Shown: in pieces, positions 29,084 to 41,145 of the stretch
How the letters are laid out: every line of letters starts with the position of its first letter
How positions within the stretch are numbered: position 1 is the first letter of the stretch
From: Marinobacter sediminicola
Lineage (GTDB): Bacteria; Pseudomonadota; Gammaproteobacteria; Pseudomonadales; Oleiphilaceae
NCBI RefSeq assembly: GCF_031157525.1
Contig: NZ_JAVIXR010000016.1
Location: 1-59,326, forward strand
Direction: 5' to 3'
Length of the DNA stretch: 59,326 bases
Translations under genes and position numbers: made by a program
Notes under the pieces: model-generated
What the model was told of the DNA's origin: nothing
What the model saw: only the letters and a program-made list of their open reading frames with translations
Databases searched by the model: none

Positions 29084-29283
29084 AGGAATAGCACCAGCTC
29101 GGTTAAACCTAATCTTTATTGACTCTGATTCTGATCAAAGAAGATCCTGAAGTTTCAAAAGTAACTCGCTAATTTATTACACATTTTAAAATCAATTCCA
29201 AGTTACTTGCTGACTATCTCCGTTACCCGCTCCGCCCTTTGTTACGGGTGGGAACAACAGCATGCCTGAAAAGGTAACACGAC
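29084..29283 (-). promoter_or_regulatory. Upstream region of nlpD-rpoS with repeated GTTAC motifs
   Basis: This 200-base gap between the DUF368 gene and nlpD is AT-rich in the middle. It holds five copies of GTTAC or its complement GTAAC (29161, 29202, 29222, 29241, 29274), three of them spaced about 20 bases apart. Two form an 8-base inverted repeat (AAGTAACT and AGTTACTT). It must contain the nlpD promoter, but I cannot fix a -10/-35 pair with confidence. Confidence 0.35.
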
Positions 29284-30246
29284 TTAACCAATGCTATCGC
29301 CTAACGCTTGTTCACTTTTCGGCCCTCGCCCACCCAGCCATTCAATCAGTAAAACGAGCACCACGCCTGCTGCAGCGGCCGCCAGCGCCGTGGCAATCTG
29401 CGGGTCAGCCCCTGTCAGATCAAAAAACTGCCAAGGGCTGACACTGACTTCAGTCAGGGGCACTTGCTCGCCGGAACTGTTGGTTCTCCAGCTAAGAGTT
29501 TCTTTCCACGGCCAAACTTTATTCAATGCGCCGATCATGAAGCCAGTCAGCAGGGCCAGAACATGGTCGTGGTACTTGTGAAAAGCCCATGTGATAAGCC
29601 TTGCAACAGATAGAAGCCCCACCAGACAGCCAGCCATAAACAAGAGCAGCACGGTGATATCGAGGGACTTAATCGCTGAAAGAACCGGTGCGTACATACC
29701 GATAATGACCAGAATGAAACTCCCGGAAATTCCGGGCAGAATCATCGCGCATATTGCGACAGCGCCAGCGGCGAAAAATGTCAGAGCCGATGGGTTAACC
29801 TGCCCAGCAGACAAGGTTGTGATCCACCATGCGACGGCAATGCCCAAAATAAGGGGGCCAAGCAACGCTGCACGATAATGCCTCGCCTGACGTCCAACGT
29901 GCCAGACAGACGCCAGAATCAGCCCGAAGAAAAAGCTCCAGACAAGAATTGGATACTCGGCCAGCATATAGCTGATGCCGGAGGCCAGAGTCACAATGCT
30001 GACAAGAATACCCAGCAGCAGCGTGCTGAGAAAGGTGCCATCACATGCCTGCCAGAAGGACCTTACATTGCCCCGGAGCAGATCCTTGAATACAGCTCCC
30101 GGAACTGCATTAATCGCCTCAAGAAGCCGGAAATATATACCGGTGATGAAGGCTACTGTTCCCCCGGAAACACCGGGAACAATATCTGCTGCGCCCATCG
30201 CCATGCCTTTGAGAAACACCGAGGCGGGATGTTGCTGAACGTTCAA
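29284..30246 (-). CDS. DUF368 family protein (PopT-type undecaprenyl phosphate carrier)
   Basis: A 320-residue membrane protein with eight or more helices. The family signature is near the N-terminus ([20 protein letters not shown]), and the related [14 protein letters not shown] occurs mid-protein, reflecting the internal pseudo-repeat of the family. DUF368 (PopT) proteins have been shown in other bacteria to be needed for returning undecaprenyl phosphate across the membrane; applying that here is inference. The start is a TTG overlapping the pcm stop as TTGA; the next Met codons lie inside the conserved motif, so the TTG is preferred. Confidence 0.85.
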   Translation of the reverse strand: MNVQQHPASVFLKGMAMGAADIVPGVSGGTVAFITGIYFRLLEAINAVPGAVFKDLLRGNVRSFWQACDGTFLSTLLLGILVSIVTLASGISYMLAEYPILVWSFFFGLILASVWHVGRQARHYRAALLGPLILGIAVAWWITTLSAGQVNPSALTFFAAGAVAICAMILPGISGSFILVIIGMYAPVLSAIKSLDITVLLLFMAGCLVGLLSVARLITWAFHKYHDHVLALLTGFMIGALNKVWPWKETLSWRTNSSGEQVPLTEVSVSPWQFFDLTGADPQIATALAAAAAGVVLVLLIEWLGGRGPKSEQALGDSIG

Positions 30247-30899
30247 CGGACAACCCCACCCAACAAGGGTACGAAGCGAACCGGCTCTAACTCTCGCCGC
30301 TCAAACTGATCACCCTTGCGTTTCACCTCAACCAATACCTGGTGCTCTTCACCGACAGGTGCTATCAGCACTCCCCCGTCAGCAAGCTGGTCCAAAAGCT
30401 CTGAAGGGATCTCAACAGGAGCAGCGGTAACAATAATGCCGTCAAATGGCCCCCTATCTGGCCATCCCATACCTCCGTCTGCATGCTTTAGCATGACATT
30501 CCGGATATTGAGTTGCCGTAACCGATCACGGGCACGATCCTGAAGTGGTTTGATCCGTTCAACGCTGTAAATCTGGTCAAACAGCTGCGACAACACAGCG
30601 GTTTGATAGCCTGACCCGGTACCCAGTTCCAACACTCTGGCAGGTTCGTGCCCGAGAAGCAGTTCGGTCATTCGAGCAACGATGTAGGGCTGGGATAGCG
30701 TCTGCCCATAGCCGATAGGCAGGGCCGTGTCCTCATAAGCCCGATGGGACAACGCCTCATCGAGAAAGATATGACGGGGAACCTGCCCCATAATATCCAG
30801 CACGCGATCAGAGCTGATGCCGGATTCCTTGAGGCGCTGAACCAAGCGCAGACGTGTGCGCCGGGAGGTCATCCCTATACCTTGAAGCTCGCCACTCAC
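30243..30899 (-). CDS. pcm: Protein-L-isoaspartate O-methyltransferase
   Basis: SAM-dependent repair methyltransferase acting on isoaspartyl residues in aged proteins. 218 residues. Motifs: the family-specific [21 protein letters not shown], the SAM-binding [27 protein letters not shown], and FDGIIVTAA. The GTG start overlaps the surE TGA as GTGA. The surE-pcm-nlpD-rpoS order is conserved in gammaproteobacteria, here with the DUF368 gene inserted after pcm. Confidence 0.96.
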   Translation of the reverse strand: MSGELQGIGMTSRRTRLRLVQRLKESGISSDRVLDIMGQVPRHIFLDEALSHRAYEDTALPIGYGQTLSQPYIVARMTELLLGHEPARVLELGTGSGYQTAVLSQLFDQIYSVERIKPLQDRARDRLRQLNIRNVMLKHADGGMGWPDRGPFDGIIVTAAPVEIPSELLDQLADGGVLIAPVGEEHQVLVEVKRKGDQFERRELEPVRFVPLLGGVVR

Positions 30900-31666
30900 A
30901 CATCATCCCCCATGGATGCCTGAAGGGAATCAGCCCAAGTTCTGAGAGACACAAGTGCCTCATGGCGAGTCATATCAATGTGTACCGGCGTGAGGGAAAC
31001 GTAACCTTGCGCGACGGCATGGAAGTCGGTTCCCGGGCCAGCATCGCCGCCTTTGCCCGCAGCGCCAATCCAGTAACGCTCCTTTCCCCTTGGACAAGTC
31101 ATAGGGACAGCGCCTTCGGCTCGCTCCCGATCACCCAGGCGGGTGACGCGGAACCCCGCGAGTTCCTCCCAAGGCAAGTCTGGCACGTTTACATTCAGAA
31201 TAGAGCGCGGCCCTAAAACAAAAGGGCGCTGGCTTTCAAGCAGCATGCGTACGACTCTGGCGGCCGTGTCGTAATGATTTCGCCCTTCACTGACCAGAGA
31301 TACCGCAATAGCTGGCAAACCAAGATGACGGCCTTCGGTGGCTGCTGCCACGGTACCTGAGTAGATAATATCATCACCCAGGTTGGCGTGGGTGTTGATA
31401 CCCGAAACCACCCGGTCGAAAGGCTCTTCAAATAATCCGTTAACCGCCAGATGCACACAATCTGTGGGCGTGCCATCGATAGAACGGAAGCCATTGGGAT
31501 GTCGCTCGACCGTAAGGGGGCGATTGAGCGTCAACGCATTACTCGCCCCGCTGTGATCCCTGTCCGGTGCAACCACCTCAAGATCACCCAAGCCTTTGAG
31601 TCCTTCATACAGGGCGATAAGCCCTGGTGAATGAACACCATCATCGTTAGACAACAGAATACGCAA
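30896..31666 (-). CDS. surE: 5'/3'-nucleotidase SurE
   Basis: Metal-dependent nucleoside-monophosphate phosphatase associated with stationary-phase survival, 256 residues. The metal and phosphate site is complete: [14 protein letters not shown] at the N-terminus with the DD pair, [37 protein letters not shown] (Asn and Gly-rich loop, divided over residues 89-110) and the C-terminal [12 protein letters not shown]. It is separated from truD by 57 bases and translationally coupled to pcm. Confidence 0.96.
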   Translation of the reverse strand: MRILLSNDDGVHSPGLIALYEGLKGLGDLEVVAPDRDHSGASNALTLNRPLTVERHPNGFRSIDGTPTDCVHLAVNGLFEEPFDRVVSGINTHANLGDDIIYSGTVAAATEGRHLGLPAIAVSLVSEGRNHYDTAARVVRMLLESQRPFVLGPRSILNVNVPDLPWEELAGFRVTRLGDRERAEGAVPMTCPRGKERYWIGAAGKGGDAGPGTDFHAVAQGYVSLTPVHIDMTRHEALVSLRTWADSLQASMGDDV

Positions 31667-31723
31667 AGTACACTCCAGATATTTGCTAGCTAAACACTAG
31701 CCAACCGTAACCAGTTAGCTGTG

Positions 31724-32821
31724 TTATTTGTTATGTTGGCTGAGGCTCATGTCCTCAAGCTCAAAAATATCTCCCAAAACCGTAGTGGCGTATTGGCCCG
31801 GATCAAGAACGAAATTCAGCTCCAAGCTGCCATCTTCAAGCCAGCTCCAGCTTAAATCTTTTGCCATGGCAACCAGCGGACGACGCTCGGGCTGCATTCG
31901 CGTCGCCAGAAACAGCGATGCCAACTCGGGTGTTTGAGCCACTGTTTCCCGTTCACGCTGCTCGGCCTCACCACCGGCGCTTGTTCCGCCATCGCCCCAC
32001 AATGGGCCGGTTGGGTACTCCAAAGGTTCGCCCGGTATCGGCATTGTCCAGCTGCCCTCTGCTACCCGATCTGCAAGCACTTCATTGAACAACCAGGATC
32101 GGGCGGCCGAAAAGTACAATACGTTTTTCCGATCATCTCTGCCACCACCTGACTTGCCCGCGCCGCGCCCCCGACCTCTGCGTTTACCTTTCCCGCCACC
32201 GCGGTTCAATGCTGCAGGATCAATATGAACCGCTCGATCCAGATTGCCGCCGGAAAAGCCAAAACGCTGGGGACCAAAGTAGTTAGGTGCACCCTGAACT
32301 TTCAAGCGTTCAAGGGCACCTTCAACCCGCTCGCGATCAGCATTAACCTGCCTGAGCGTAATCACAAACCGGTTGCCTTGATGATCACCACGGCGCAGCT
32401 TGCGCACACTACGGTGAGCCGACTTCACCAACCAGCGCTCTGAAATTTGTTCTATCAGAGCCATGTCATCGCTCATCATACCGGGACGGTATAGGCTGAA
32501 CCATTGACTGGTTACTGCATGGCGATCTTTAAGCCCGCAAAACCCCACATCAAAAGACCGACAGCCCGCGAGAGTGGCCAGCTCCCCCGCCACAAACTCC
32601 GTATTGTCACCGACTTTTTCGATACGCAAACACAAGTGCTCACCCTCGCCGGTAACACTTAATACACCAGATGGCTCCGCCTGCTCCGGAAACTCCTCCA
32701 AAACCTCACTGACCCGAAAATCCTCTGGCACGGTTTTCAACTGTGCACTGGCCACCCGTGCGCCGCCCGATACCGGCCAGTCCAGCCGCCAGCTTTTTGC
32801 ATTAGCTTCGGAGTCACTCAC
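31724..32821 (-). CDS. truD: tRNA pseudouridine(13) synthase TruD with a Gly/Arg-rich insertion
   Basis: Makes pseudouridine 13 in tRNA-Glu. 365 residues starting at a GTG that overlaps the ispF stop (GTGA). The catalytic aspartate is Asp99 in [22 protein letters not shown] and [13 protein letters not shown] are conserved. Between the latter two motifs, residues 206-231 are a stretch made almost entirely of Gly, Arg, Lys and Ser, absent from E. coli TruD as I remember it; it looks like an RNA-binding RG-type insertion. The flanking frame is intact, so this is not a frameshift. Confidence 0.94.
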   Translation of the reverse strand: MSDSEANAKSWRLDWPVSGGARVASAQLKTVPEDFRVSEVLEEFPEQAEPSGVLSVTGEGEHLCLRIEKVGDNTEFVAGELATLAGCRSFDVGFCGLKDRHAVTSQWFSLYRPGMMSDDMALIEQISERWLVKSAHRSVRKLRRGDHQGNRFVITLRQVNADRERVEGALERLKVQGAPNYFGPQRFGFSGGNLDRAVHIDPAALNRGGGKGKRRGRGRGAGKSGGGRDDRKNVLYFSAARSWLFNEVLADRVAEGSWTMPIPGEPLEYPTGPLWGDGGTSAGGEAEQRERETVAQTPELASLFLATRMQPERRPLVAMAKDLSWSWLEDGSLELNFVLDPGQYATTVLGDIFELEDMSLSQHNK

Positions 32822-33297
32822 ACCGTCACCGGCTCAAGCAGACACACGGCCTGGCAGGCAATCCCCTCGCCTCGACCCGTAAAGCCCAGCTTCTCACTGG
32901 TAGTTGCCTTAACGCTTACACGACTGGCCGGGATGCCCAGATCATCCGCAATATTCAGACGCATTGCCTCAATATGCGGCGCCATTTTGGGTGCCTGCGC
33001 AATAATCGTAGTATCTACGTTAAGCACACTAAACCCTTCCTCCGCCACACGAACCATAACCTTACGCAAAAGATCACGGCTATCCGCGCCCGCCCACTCT
33101 GCACTGGTGTCCGGAAACAAATGCCCAATATCACCCAGTGCAACTGCACCTAACAAGGCATCTGCCAAAGCATGCAGCAACACATCCCCATCAGAGTGGG
33201 CTTTCAAACCCTGACTGTAAGGAATGGAAACACCGCCAATAATAACGGCATCGCCCTCGCCGAAGGCATGAACATCAAAGCCCTGACCAATTCGCAT
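32818..33297 (-). CDS. ispF: 2-C-methyl-D-erythritol 2,4-cyclodiphosphate synthase
   Basis: MEP-pathway enzyme of isoprenoid synthesis, 159 residues, a homotrimer with zinc in the active site. Motifs: [11 protein letters not shown] with the zinc Asp and His, [27 protein letters not shown], and the terminal [20 protein letters not shown] (divided at residues 130-150). The ATG at 33297 is used; the open frame begins two codons earlier at a TTG. It is coupled to truD downstream and follows ispD after 26 bases. Confidence 0.97.
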   Translation of the reverse strand: MRIGQGFDVHAFGEGDAVIIGGVSIPYSQGLKAHSDGDVLLHALADALLGAVALGDIGHLFPDTSAEWAGADSRDLLRKVMVRVAEEGFSVLNVDTTIIAQAPKMAPHIEAMRLNIADDLGIPASRVSVKATTSEKLGFTGRGEGIACQAVCLLEPVTV

Positions 33298-33323
33298 AAT
33301 CAACTCCGGGGAAATTCAGACAT

Positions 33324-34025
33324 TCAGAGCCGGCCAAGAATAAAGCCAGCAAGATCCAGATCAGCAGGCACGGTAATCTTGATATTGTCCGGCCGACCTT
33401 CCACAAGAACCGGCATATTACCGGAAAACTCCATAGCCGAGGACTCATCCGTAACCGGCTGTTTATCCTTCAGCGCCGTCACCAATGCCGAAACCAGCAT
33501 GGAATAGCGGAACATCTGAGGCGTTAACGCACGCCAAAGCTGGCTGCGATCAATGGTCTCGAATACCTCAGGCAAATCGCCCGACTCCGCCTTTTTAAGC
33601 GTATCCGCAACCGGAGCCGCGAGCAGGCCACCTACTGGATGATCCGCCAGTGTTGAAACAAGATTCGCAAGATCGGCCGGATGAACACAAGGACGCGCCG
33701 CATCGTGAACCAGCACCCAGTCGTCGTCAGCCACCTGCTCTTTGAGAGCGCGCAGTGCCGAGAGCACAGAATCCGCCCGCTCAGCGCCGCCGCCACAGGT
33801 TTGAATGCGCTCATCATTACTGGCATCAGACTCTGGCCACCAACTATCCGCTGAATTCAGGGGAACCATACAACCAGCAAAAAAGCCGGAAGCCAGCAGT
33901 CGCGAAAGGGTGATATCCAGAATAAAGCGATTATTAATACGGAGATACTGCTTGGGACACTCAGCCCGCATCCGCTGACCAACGCCTGCGGCGGGAACAA
34001 TCAACCAGAGTTTTGGAGAAGTCAT
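33324..34025 (-). CDS. ispD: 2-C-methyl-D-erythritol 4-phosphate cytidylyltransferase
   Basis: Transfers CMP to methylerythritol phosphate in the MEP pathway. 233 residues. The nucleotide-binding N-terminus LWLIVPAAGVGQRMRAECPKQYL is present (divided over residues 6-28), as is WVLVHDAARPCV with the conserved Asp and the later TDESSAMEF. I start at the ATG at 34025. The open frame continues upstream to 34088, but that extension is translated repeat-element sequence (copy 3) and not part of the protein. Confidence 0.95.
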   Translation of the reverse strand: MTSPKLWLIVPAAGVGQRMRAECPKQYLRINNRFILDITLSRLLASGFFAGCMVPLNSADSWWPESDASNDERIQTCGGGAERADSVLSALRALKEQVADDDWVLVHDAARPCVHPADLANLVSTLADHPVGGLLAAPVADTLKKAESGDLPEVFETIDRSQLWRALTPQMFRYSMLVSALVTALKDKQPVTDESSAMEFSGNMPVLVEGRPDNIKITVPADLDLAGFILGRL

Positions 34026-34047
34026 AGAAATTTCGCACAATGCCTGG

Positions 34048-34157
34048 AGAGTGGCGGATAGGCCTTTTCCGGGAATGTCGGTGGCCAAGGATGGCCACCG
34101 TCAAGCGCACATGGATGTGCTCGTAGCGTTTCCCGGAAAAGGCCTATCCGACGCTCT
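34048..34157 (-). repeat. Intergenic three-way-junction repeat, copy 3
   Basis: Arms at 34048-34074 and 34131-34157 form a 27-bp inverted repeat with one mismatch and one G-T pair near the outer end; the inner 20 bp (CGGATAGGCCTTTTCCGGGA and its complement) are perfect. The 56-base core, read on the minus strand, has the same CGCTACGAGCACATCCATGTGCGCTT segment (in two parts) as copy 2. Its second hairpin is the longest of the family: CGGTGGCCA-TCCT-TGGCCACCG, 9 bp. It lies 18 bases after the ftsB stop and 22 bases before the ispD start. Confidence 0.9.
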
Positions 34158-34175
34158 GAACTCCAAACCCGAAAA

Positions 34176-34448
34176 TTACTGCTCAACAACAAGAAAAAAG
34201 GTCTCATCATCACGAATCAACCCAAGATTCATCCGGGCCCGCTCTTCAACAGCGCCCTGCTCATTACGAAGGTTGCGTACCTCAGCATAAAGACGCTCAT
34301 TACGGGACGATAGCTCAGCATTCTCATCTCGCTGCTCGGAAATTGAGTGCTCCAGGGCCCATACTTGAGCAAAGCTGCCCTCACCAATCCACAGACGCAC
34401 CTGCAGAAGGAGAATGAGAACAACCATGAGGGCCCAGAGCAACTTCAT
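34176..34448 (-). CDS. ftsB: Cell division protein FtsB
   Basis: A 90-residue bitopic divisome protein that, with FtsL and FtsQ, activates septal peptidoglycan synthesis. One N-terminal membrane helix (about 2-20, LLWALMVVLILLLQVRLWIG) is followed by a periplasmic leucine-zipper coiled coil and the conserved VEERARMNLGLIRDDETFF region. It sits between eno and ispD as in other gammaproteobacteria. Confidence 0.95.
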   Translation of the reverse strand: MKLLWALMVVLILLLQVRLWIGEGSFAQVWALEHSISEQRDENAELSSRNERLYAEVRNLRNEQGAVEERARMNLGLIRDDETFFLVVEQ

Positions 34449-34552
34449 TAATACCGATTCCGTACAGGAGTTAAGCGATCAAAAATCAAACACCGGATGA
34501 CAAGTATAGACCTTAGAGCAAATTCGCAACAAGTTCTTCTAACTGATTGGGC

Positions 34553-34598
34553 AAAAAGGCCATCGTGACTGAACTTTCATTCAAACCACGACGGCCTT
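34553..34598 (-). terminator. Intrinsic terminator of eno
   Basis: On the minus strand AAGGCCGTCGTG and CACGATGGCCTT form a 12-base stem with one mismatch and a 19-base loop, followed by TTT. It begins 56 bases after the eno stop and lies before ftsB. Confidence 0.7.
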
Positions 34599-34653
34599 AA
34601 CATTTTGTTACTTGCGACCTCAAGGATCACAGGTAAAAAAACAGCTGTTAAAC

Positions 34654-35949
<1,296 letters not shown>

Positions 35950-36002
35950 TCAGGGAGTCTCCAGGTTTTCAATTCAAAGGTCATTAACAAAATCTGGTGC
36001 AA

Positions 36003-36111
36003 GAGAGCGCGGGGCACGGCTTTACGAAAACCGCTACAAGCACATCCATGTGCGCTTGGCTCCGCCATCCATGGCTACGCACATTTTCGTAAAGCCGTGC
36101 CCCGCGCTCTC
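36003..36111 (+). repeat. Intergenic three-way-junction repeat, copy 4
   Basis: Perfect 28-bp inverted arms (36003-36030 and 36084-36111, starting GAGAGCGCGGGGCACGGC) enclose a 53-base core with hairpins GCACAT-CC-ATGTGC and GCCAT-CC-ATGGC. The core is in the same orientation as copy 2. It starts 34 bases after the kdsA stop and ends 53 bases before the eno start. The predicted long stem is very stable and would be a barrier between kdsA and eno transcripts. Confidence 0.92.
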
Positions 36112-36145
36112 CCATAATTTGTACCTATAACGCGAAAACCGCCAA

Positions 36146-38664
<2,519 letters not shown>

Positions 38665-38709
38665 TCATCTCAAGATGGGACGCCAGACTACCAGAAAGCC
38701 CTCAACGAC

Positions 38710-40050
38710 TCAATCACAATCCCGCTCTACAATCAGCTGCAAGCCTGCAGCCGGCGCCTTCCCGCAGTATTGTTCAGAACACCATAAATCGCCAATGGCG
38801 ATGAGTTCTTTTTCCGGCTCCACACCCATGAAAACCAAGGGTAGACGCAGCCTTTCCCAAGGTGGAACGGCCTGTTCCTGAAGCCACTTTTTCAGTGATT
38901 TTGACTGGCCTCCAGCGTGAAAACGCATGCGTTCTCCACCCTGCCTCGTACATATTCGTATTGGCGGCGTAGCGGCTTTCGCTGTAAACGATGGAATCAG
39001 ACGGATCGTCCATTCGCCCCACTGCACCGGCTCGCCAAATTGAAGCGTTACAGGTTCCTCTGGCAAGTCAGCGGACTCAGGAACCAAATACAGCTCGCCC
39101 TGAAAACGTCGAAGGCTGTAATTGTCACCCCGCAATTCCGGAGATCGATCCTCCGCAGCTTGCAATAGATCGCCCAACACCTGTGACCAATCACTTATTG
39201 AAGGGACATCATATCCGGCTCGCAGGACCCACCAACGCAGAAGATTTTTCTGTTCCACCAGGGTAAGCGCACCCAACCCCGCCACCGGAAGGCGACGTTT
39301 ATGCCCTCCCAATGACCGCCACTGCAACTCCGCCAGCCGCTGGTTCAAAAAATCGCTTTCTGAGCAAGCGCCCGCACTGTGCCGCAGTCGCTGATTCAGC
39401 CCAGGCCAGCGCTTTTTTAATGCCGGAAGAATGCGGATACGGAGGAAGTTTCGATCGAATTTCTGATCTGTATTGCTGGGATCATCAACCCAGGAAAGTC
39501 CGGCCTGGCGAGCGTGAAGCTCGAGTTCCGCCCGATCGACCCCCAGCAATGGCCTGGCAAGGCGGCCCTGGCCTAAGGGGCGGGTTTCAGGCATGCCTGC
39601 AAGACCGGCGACACCACTGCCACGGAACATTCGAAACAGTACTGTTTCAGCCTGATCATCACCATGATGGGCCATCAGCAACACATCATCAGGCTCAAGA
39701 AGTGTTTCAAAAACACTGTAGCGGGCCTTACGCGCCGCCTCTTCAAGGCCCTCACCAGGGCCGGCACCGAGTTTGACCGACACGGGCTGAACAGTGAGAG
39801 GAACACCCAACTCAGCGCAGAGTGCCTGGCAAAACACTTCCGTGTCACCAGCATTGGCCTGAAGCTGATGGTTGATATGCAACGCTCGCACTCCGGAATG
39901 GCAGAGTGCGGCAAGATGCAAAAGAAGGGTGGAATCCAGGCCACCACTGAGGGCAACCCAAAGACGCCGGTAGCCAGAAATGGCTTTAACCGGCGCAAGC
40001 AACGCCTCAGGAAAGGCGTACCCGATTGAGGGCTTAGCGCCCAGTGTCAT
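38710..40050 (-). CDS. tilS: tRNA(Ile)-lysidine synthase
   Basis: Converts the wobble C of the AUA-reading tRNA-Ile to lysidine, 446 residues. The PP-loop motif [15 protein letters not shown] is at about residues 35-49, followed by [21 protein letters not shown] and DPSNTD. The C-terminal TilS-specific domain (about 360-440) contains [21 protein letters not shown] in two parts. The start overlaps the accA stop by 17 bases. Confidence 0.95.
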   Translation of the reverse strand: MTLGAKPSIGYAFPEALLAPVKAISGYRRLWVALSGGLDSTLLLHLAALCHSGVRALHINHQLQANAGDTEVFCQALCAELGVPLTVQPVSVKLGAGPGEGLEEAARKARYSVFETLLEPDDVLLMAHHGDDQAETVLFRMFRGSGVAGLAGMPETRPLGQGRLARPLLGVDRAELELHARQAGLSWVDDPSNTDQKFDRNFLRIRILPALKKRWPGLNQRLRHSAGACSESDFLNQRLAELQWRSLGGHKRRLPVAGLGALTLVEQKNLLRWWVLRAGYDVPSISDWSQVLGDLLQAAEDRSPELRGDNYSLRRFQGELYLVPESADLPEEPVTLQFGEPVQWGEWTIRLIPSFTAKAATPPIRICTRQGGERMRFHAGGQSKSLKKWLQEQAVPPWERLRLPLVFMGVEPEKELIAIGDLWCSEQYCGKAPAAGLQLIVERDCD

Positions 40051-40987
40051 AGCGGGTTAAACGCTCGTACCGCCGGGAGACCAATTCATCCAAAGGCAAG
40101 CGACTTAGCTCTGCCATCCCGTTTGCCAGCGTCTCACGCAGTGCCTCAGCCATTTTTTCCGGGTTACGATGCGCACCGCCCAGAGGCTCAGTGATTACAT
40201 TGTCCGCAAGCCCGAGATCTTTCAGGCGACCCGCAGTCACACCCATGGCTTCTGCTGCGAGAGAGGCAAATTCCGCACTCTTCCACAAAATAGAGGCACA
40301 GCCTTCCGGCGAGATCACCGCATACGTCGAGTACTGCAGCATATTCAACTGATCGCATACGCCAATGGCCAACGCACCACCCGACCCACCTTCGCCGATG
40401 ACGGTGGAAATGATGGGTGTTTTTAGGCGAGACATCACCGCCAGGTTAAACGCGATGGCTTCACTCTGCCCACGCTCTTCAGCGCCAATACCGGGATAGG
40501 CTCCTGGAGTATCGATAAATGTGAGAATTGGCATTCTGAAGCGCTCTGCCATTTCCATTAAGCGCAAGGCCTTGCGGTAGCCTTCCGGACGCGGCATTCC
40601 GAAGTTGCGTTTTACCTTATCCCGCACTTCCCGCCCCTTCTGGTGACCAATAACCATCACGGGCTTATCGTTCAACCGTGCGGTGCCGCCCACAATGGCT
40701 TGATCATCTGCATAACGGCGGTCGCCATGGAGTTCATCGAAATCATCAAAGATCATCTCGATGTAATCCAGGGTATAGGGCCGGCGCGGATGCCTCGCAA
40801 GACGAGCAACATCCCAAGGGTGCAAATCGGAGAATATGCTCTCCGTCAGACTGACACTCTTCTTTTTCAGCCGTGTAATCTCGTCAGAAATATTGATGTC
40901 GGTGTCGTTGCCCACCATGCGAAGCTCTTCAATCTTGGCTTCAAGGTCGGCAATCGGCTGTTCGAAATCCAGATAATTAGGGTTCAT
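40034..40987 (-). CDS. accA: Acetyl-CoA carboxylase carboxyltransferase subunit alpha
   Basis: 317-residue alpha subunit of the carboxyltransferase that makes malonyl-CoA for fatty acid synthesis; it partners AccD, which is not in this window. Motifs: N-terminal [53 protein letters not shown] (divided), and [17 protein letters not shown]. Its position between dnaE and tilS is the usual gammaproteobacterial one. The 158-base gap to dnaE holds a weak GCGGAC/GTCCGC hairpin and no other feature I can support. Confidence 0.97.
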   Translation of the reverse strand: MNPNYLDFEQPIADLEAKIEELRMVGNDTDINISDEITRLKKKSVSLTESIFSDLHPWDVARLARHPRRPYTLDYIEMIFDDFDELHGDRRYADDQAIVGGTARLNDKPVMVIGHQKGREVRDKVKRNFGMPRPEGYRKALRLMEMAERFRMPILTFIDTPGAYPGIGAEERGQSEAIAFNLAVMSRLKTPIISTVIGEGGSGGALAIGVCDQLNMLQYSTYAVISPEGCASILWKSAEFASLAAEAMGVTAGRLKDLGLADNVITEPLGGAHRNPEKMAEALRETLANGMAELSRLPLDELVSRRYERLTRYDTGR

Positions 40988-41145
40988 GATGTTCCATCAT
41001 TTTATTACCAGGCGGGACAGCGCGCCGCCTATTCAGAATTTGGTACAAAGATAGCAGTGCCCGGGTCATGGCTAAAGCGGACATTGGTATGAGTCCGCAA
41101 TCTGACAGATATTTAACTTTCCGCGCAGCTCTTTGTCTTTATCAC

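Noticed and set aside
34026..34088. Upstream extension of the ispD reading frame (21 residues)
   Set aside because: It is translated repeat copy 3; the ATG at 34025 begins the conserved enzyme N-terminus.
36003..36111. Simple intrinsic terminators as the full explanation of the repeats
   Set aside because: No T tract follows the stem on the relevant strand in the complete copies, and a plain terminator would not require a shared 53-base core.
41077..41098. Hairpin GCGGAC/GTCCGC between accA and dnaE as a terminator
   Set aside because: The stem is only 6 bp with a 10-base loop and no convincing T run, so I did not list it as a feature.
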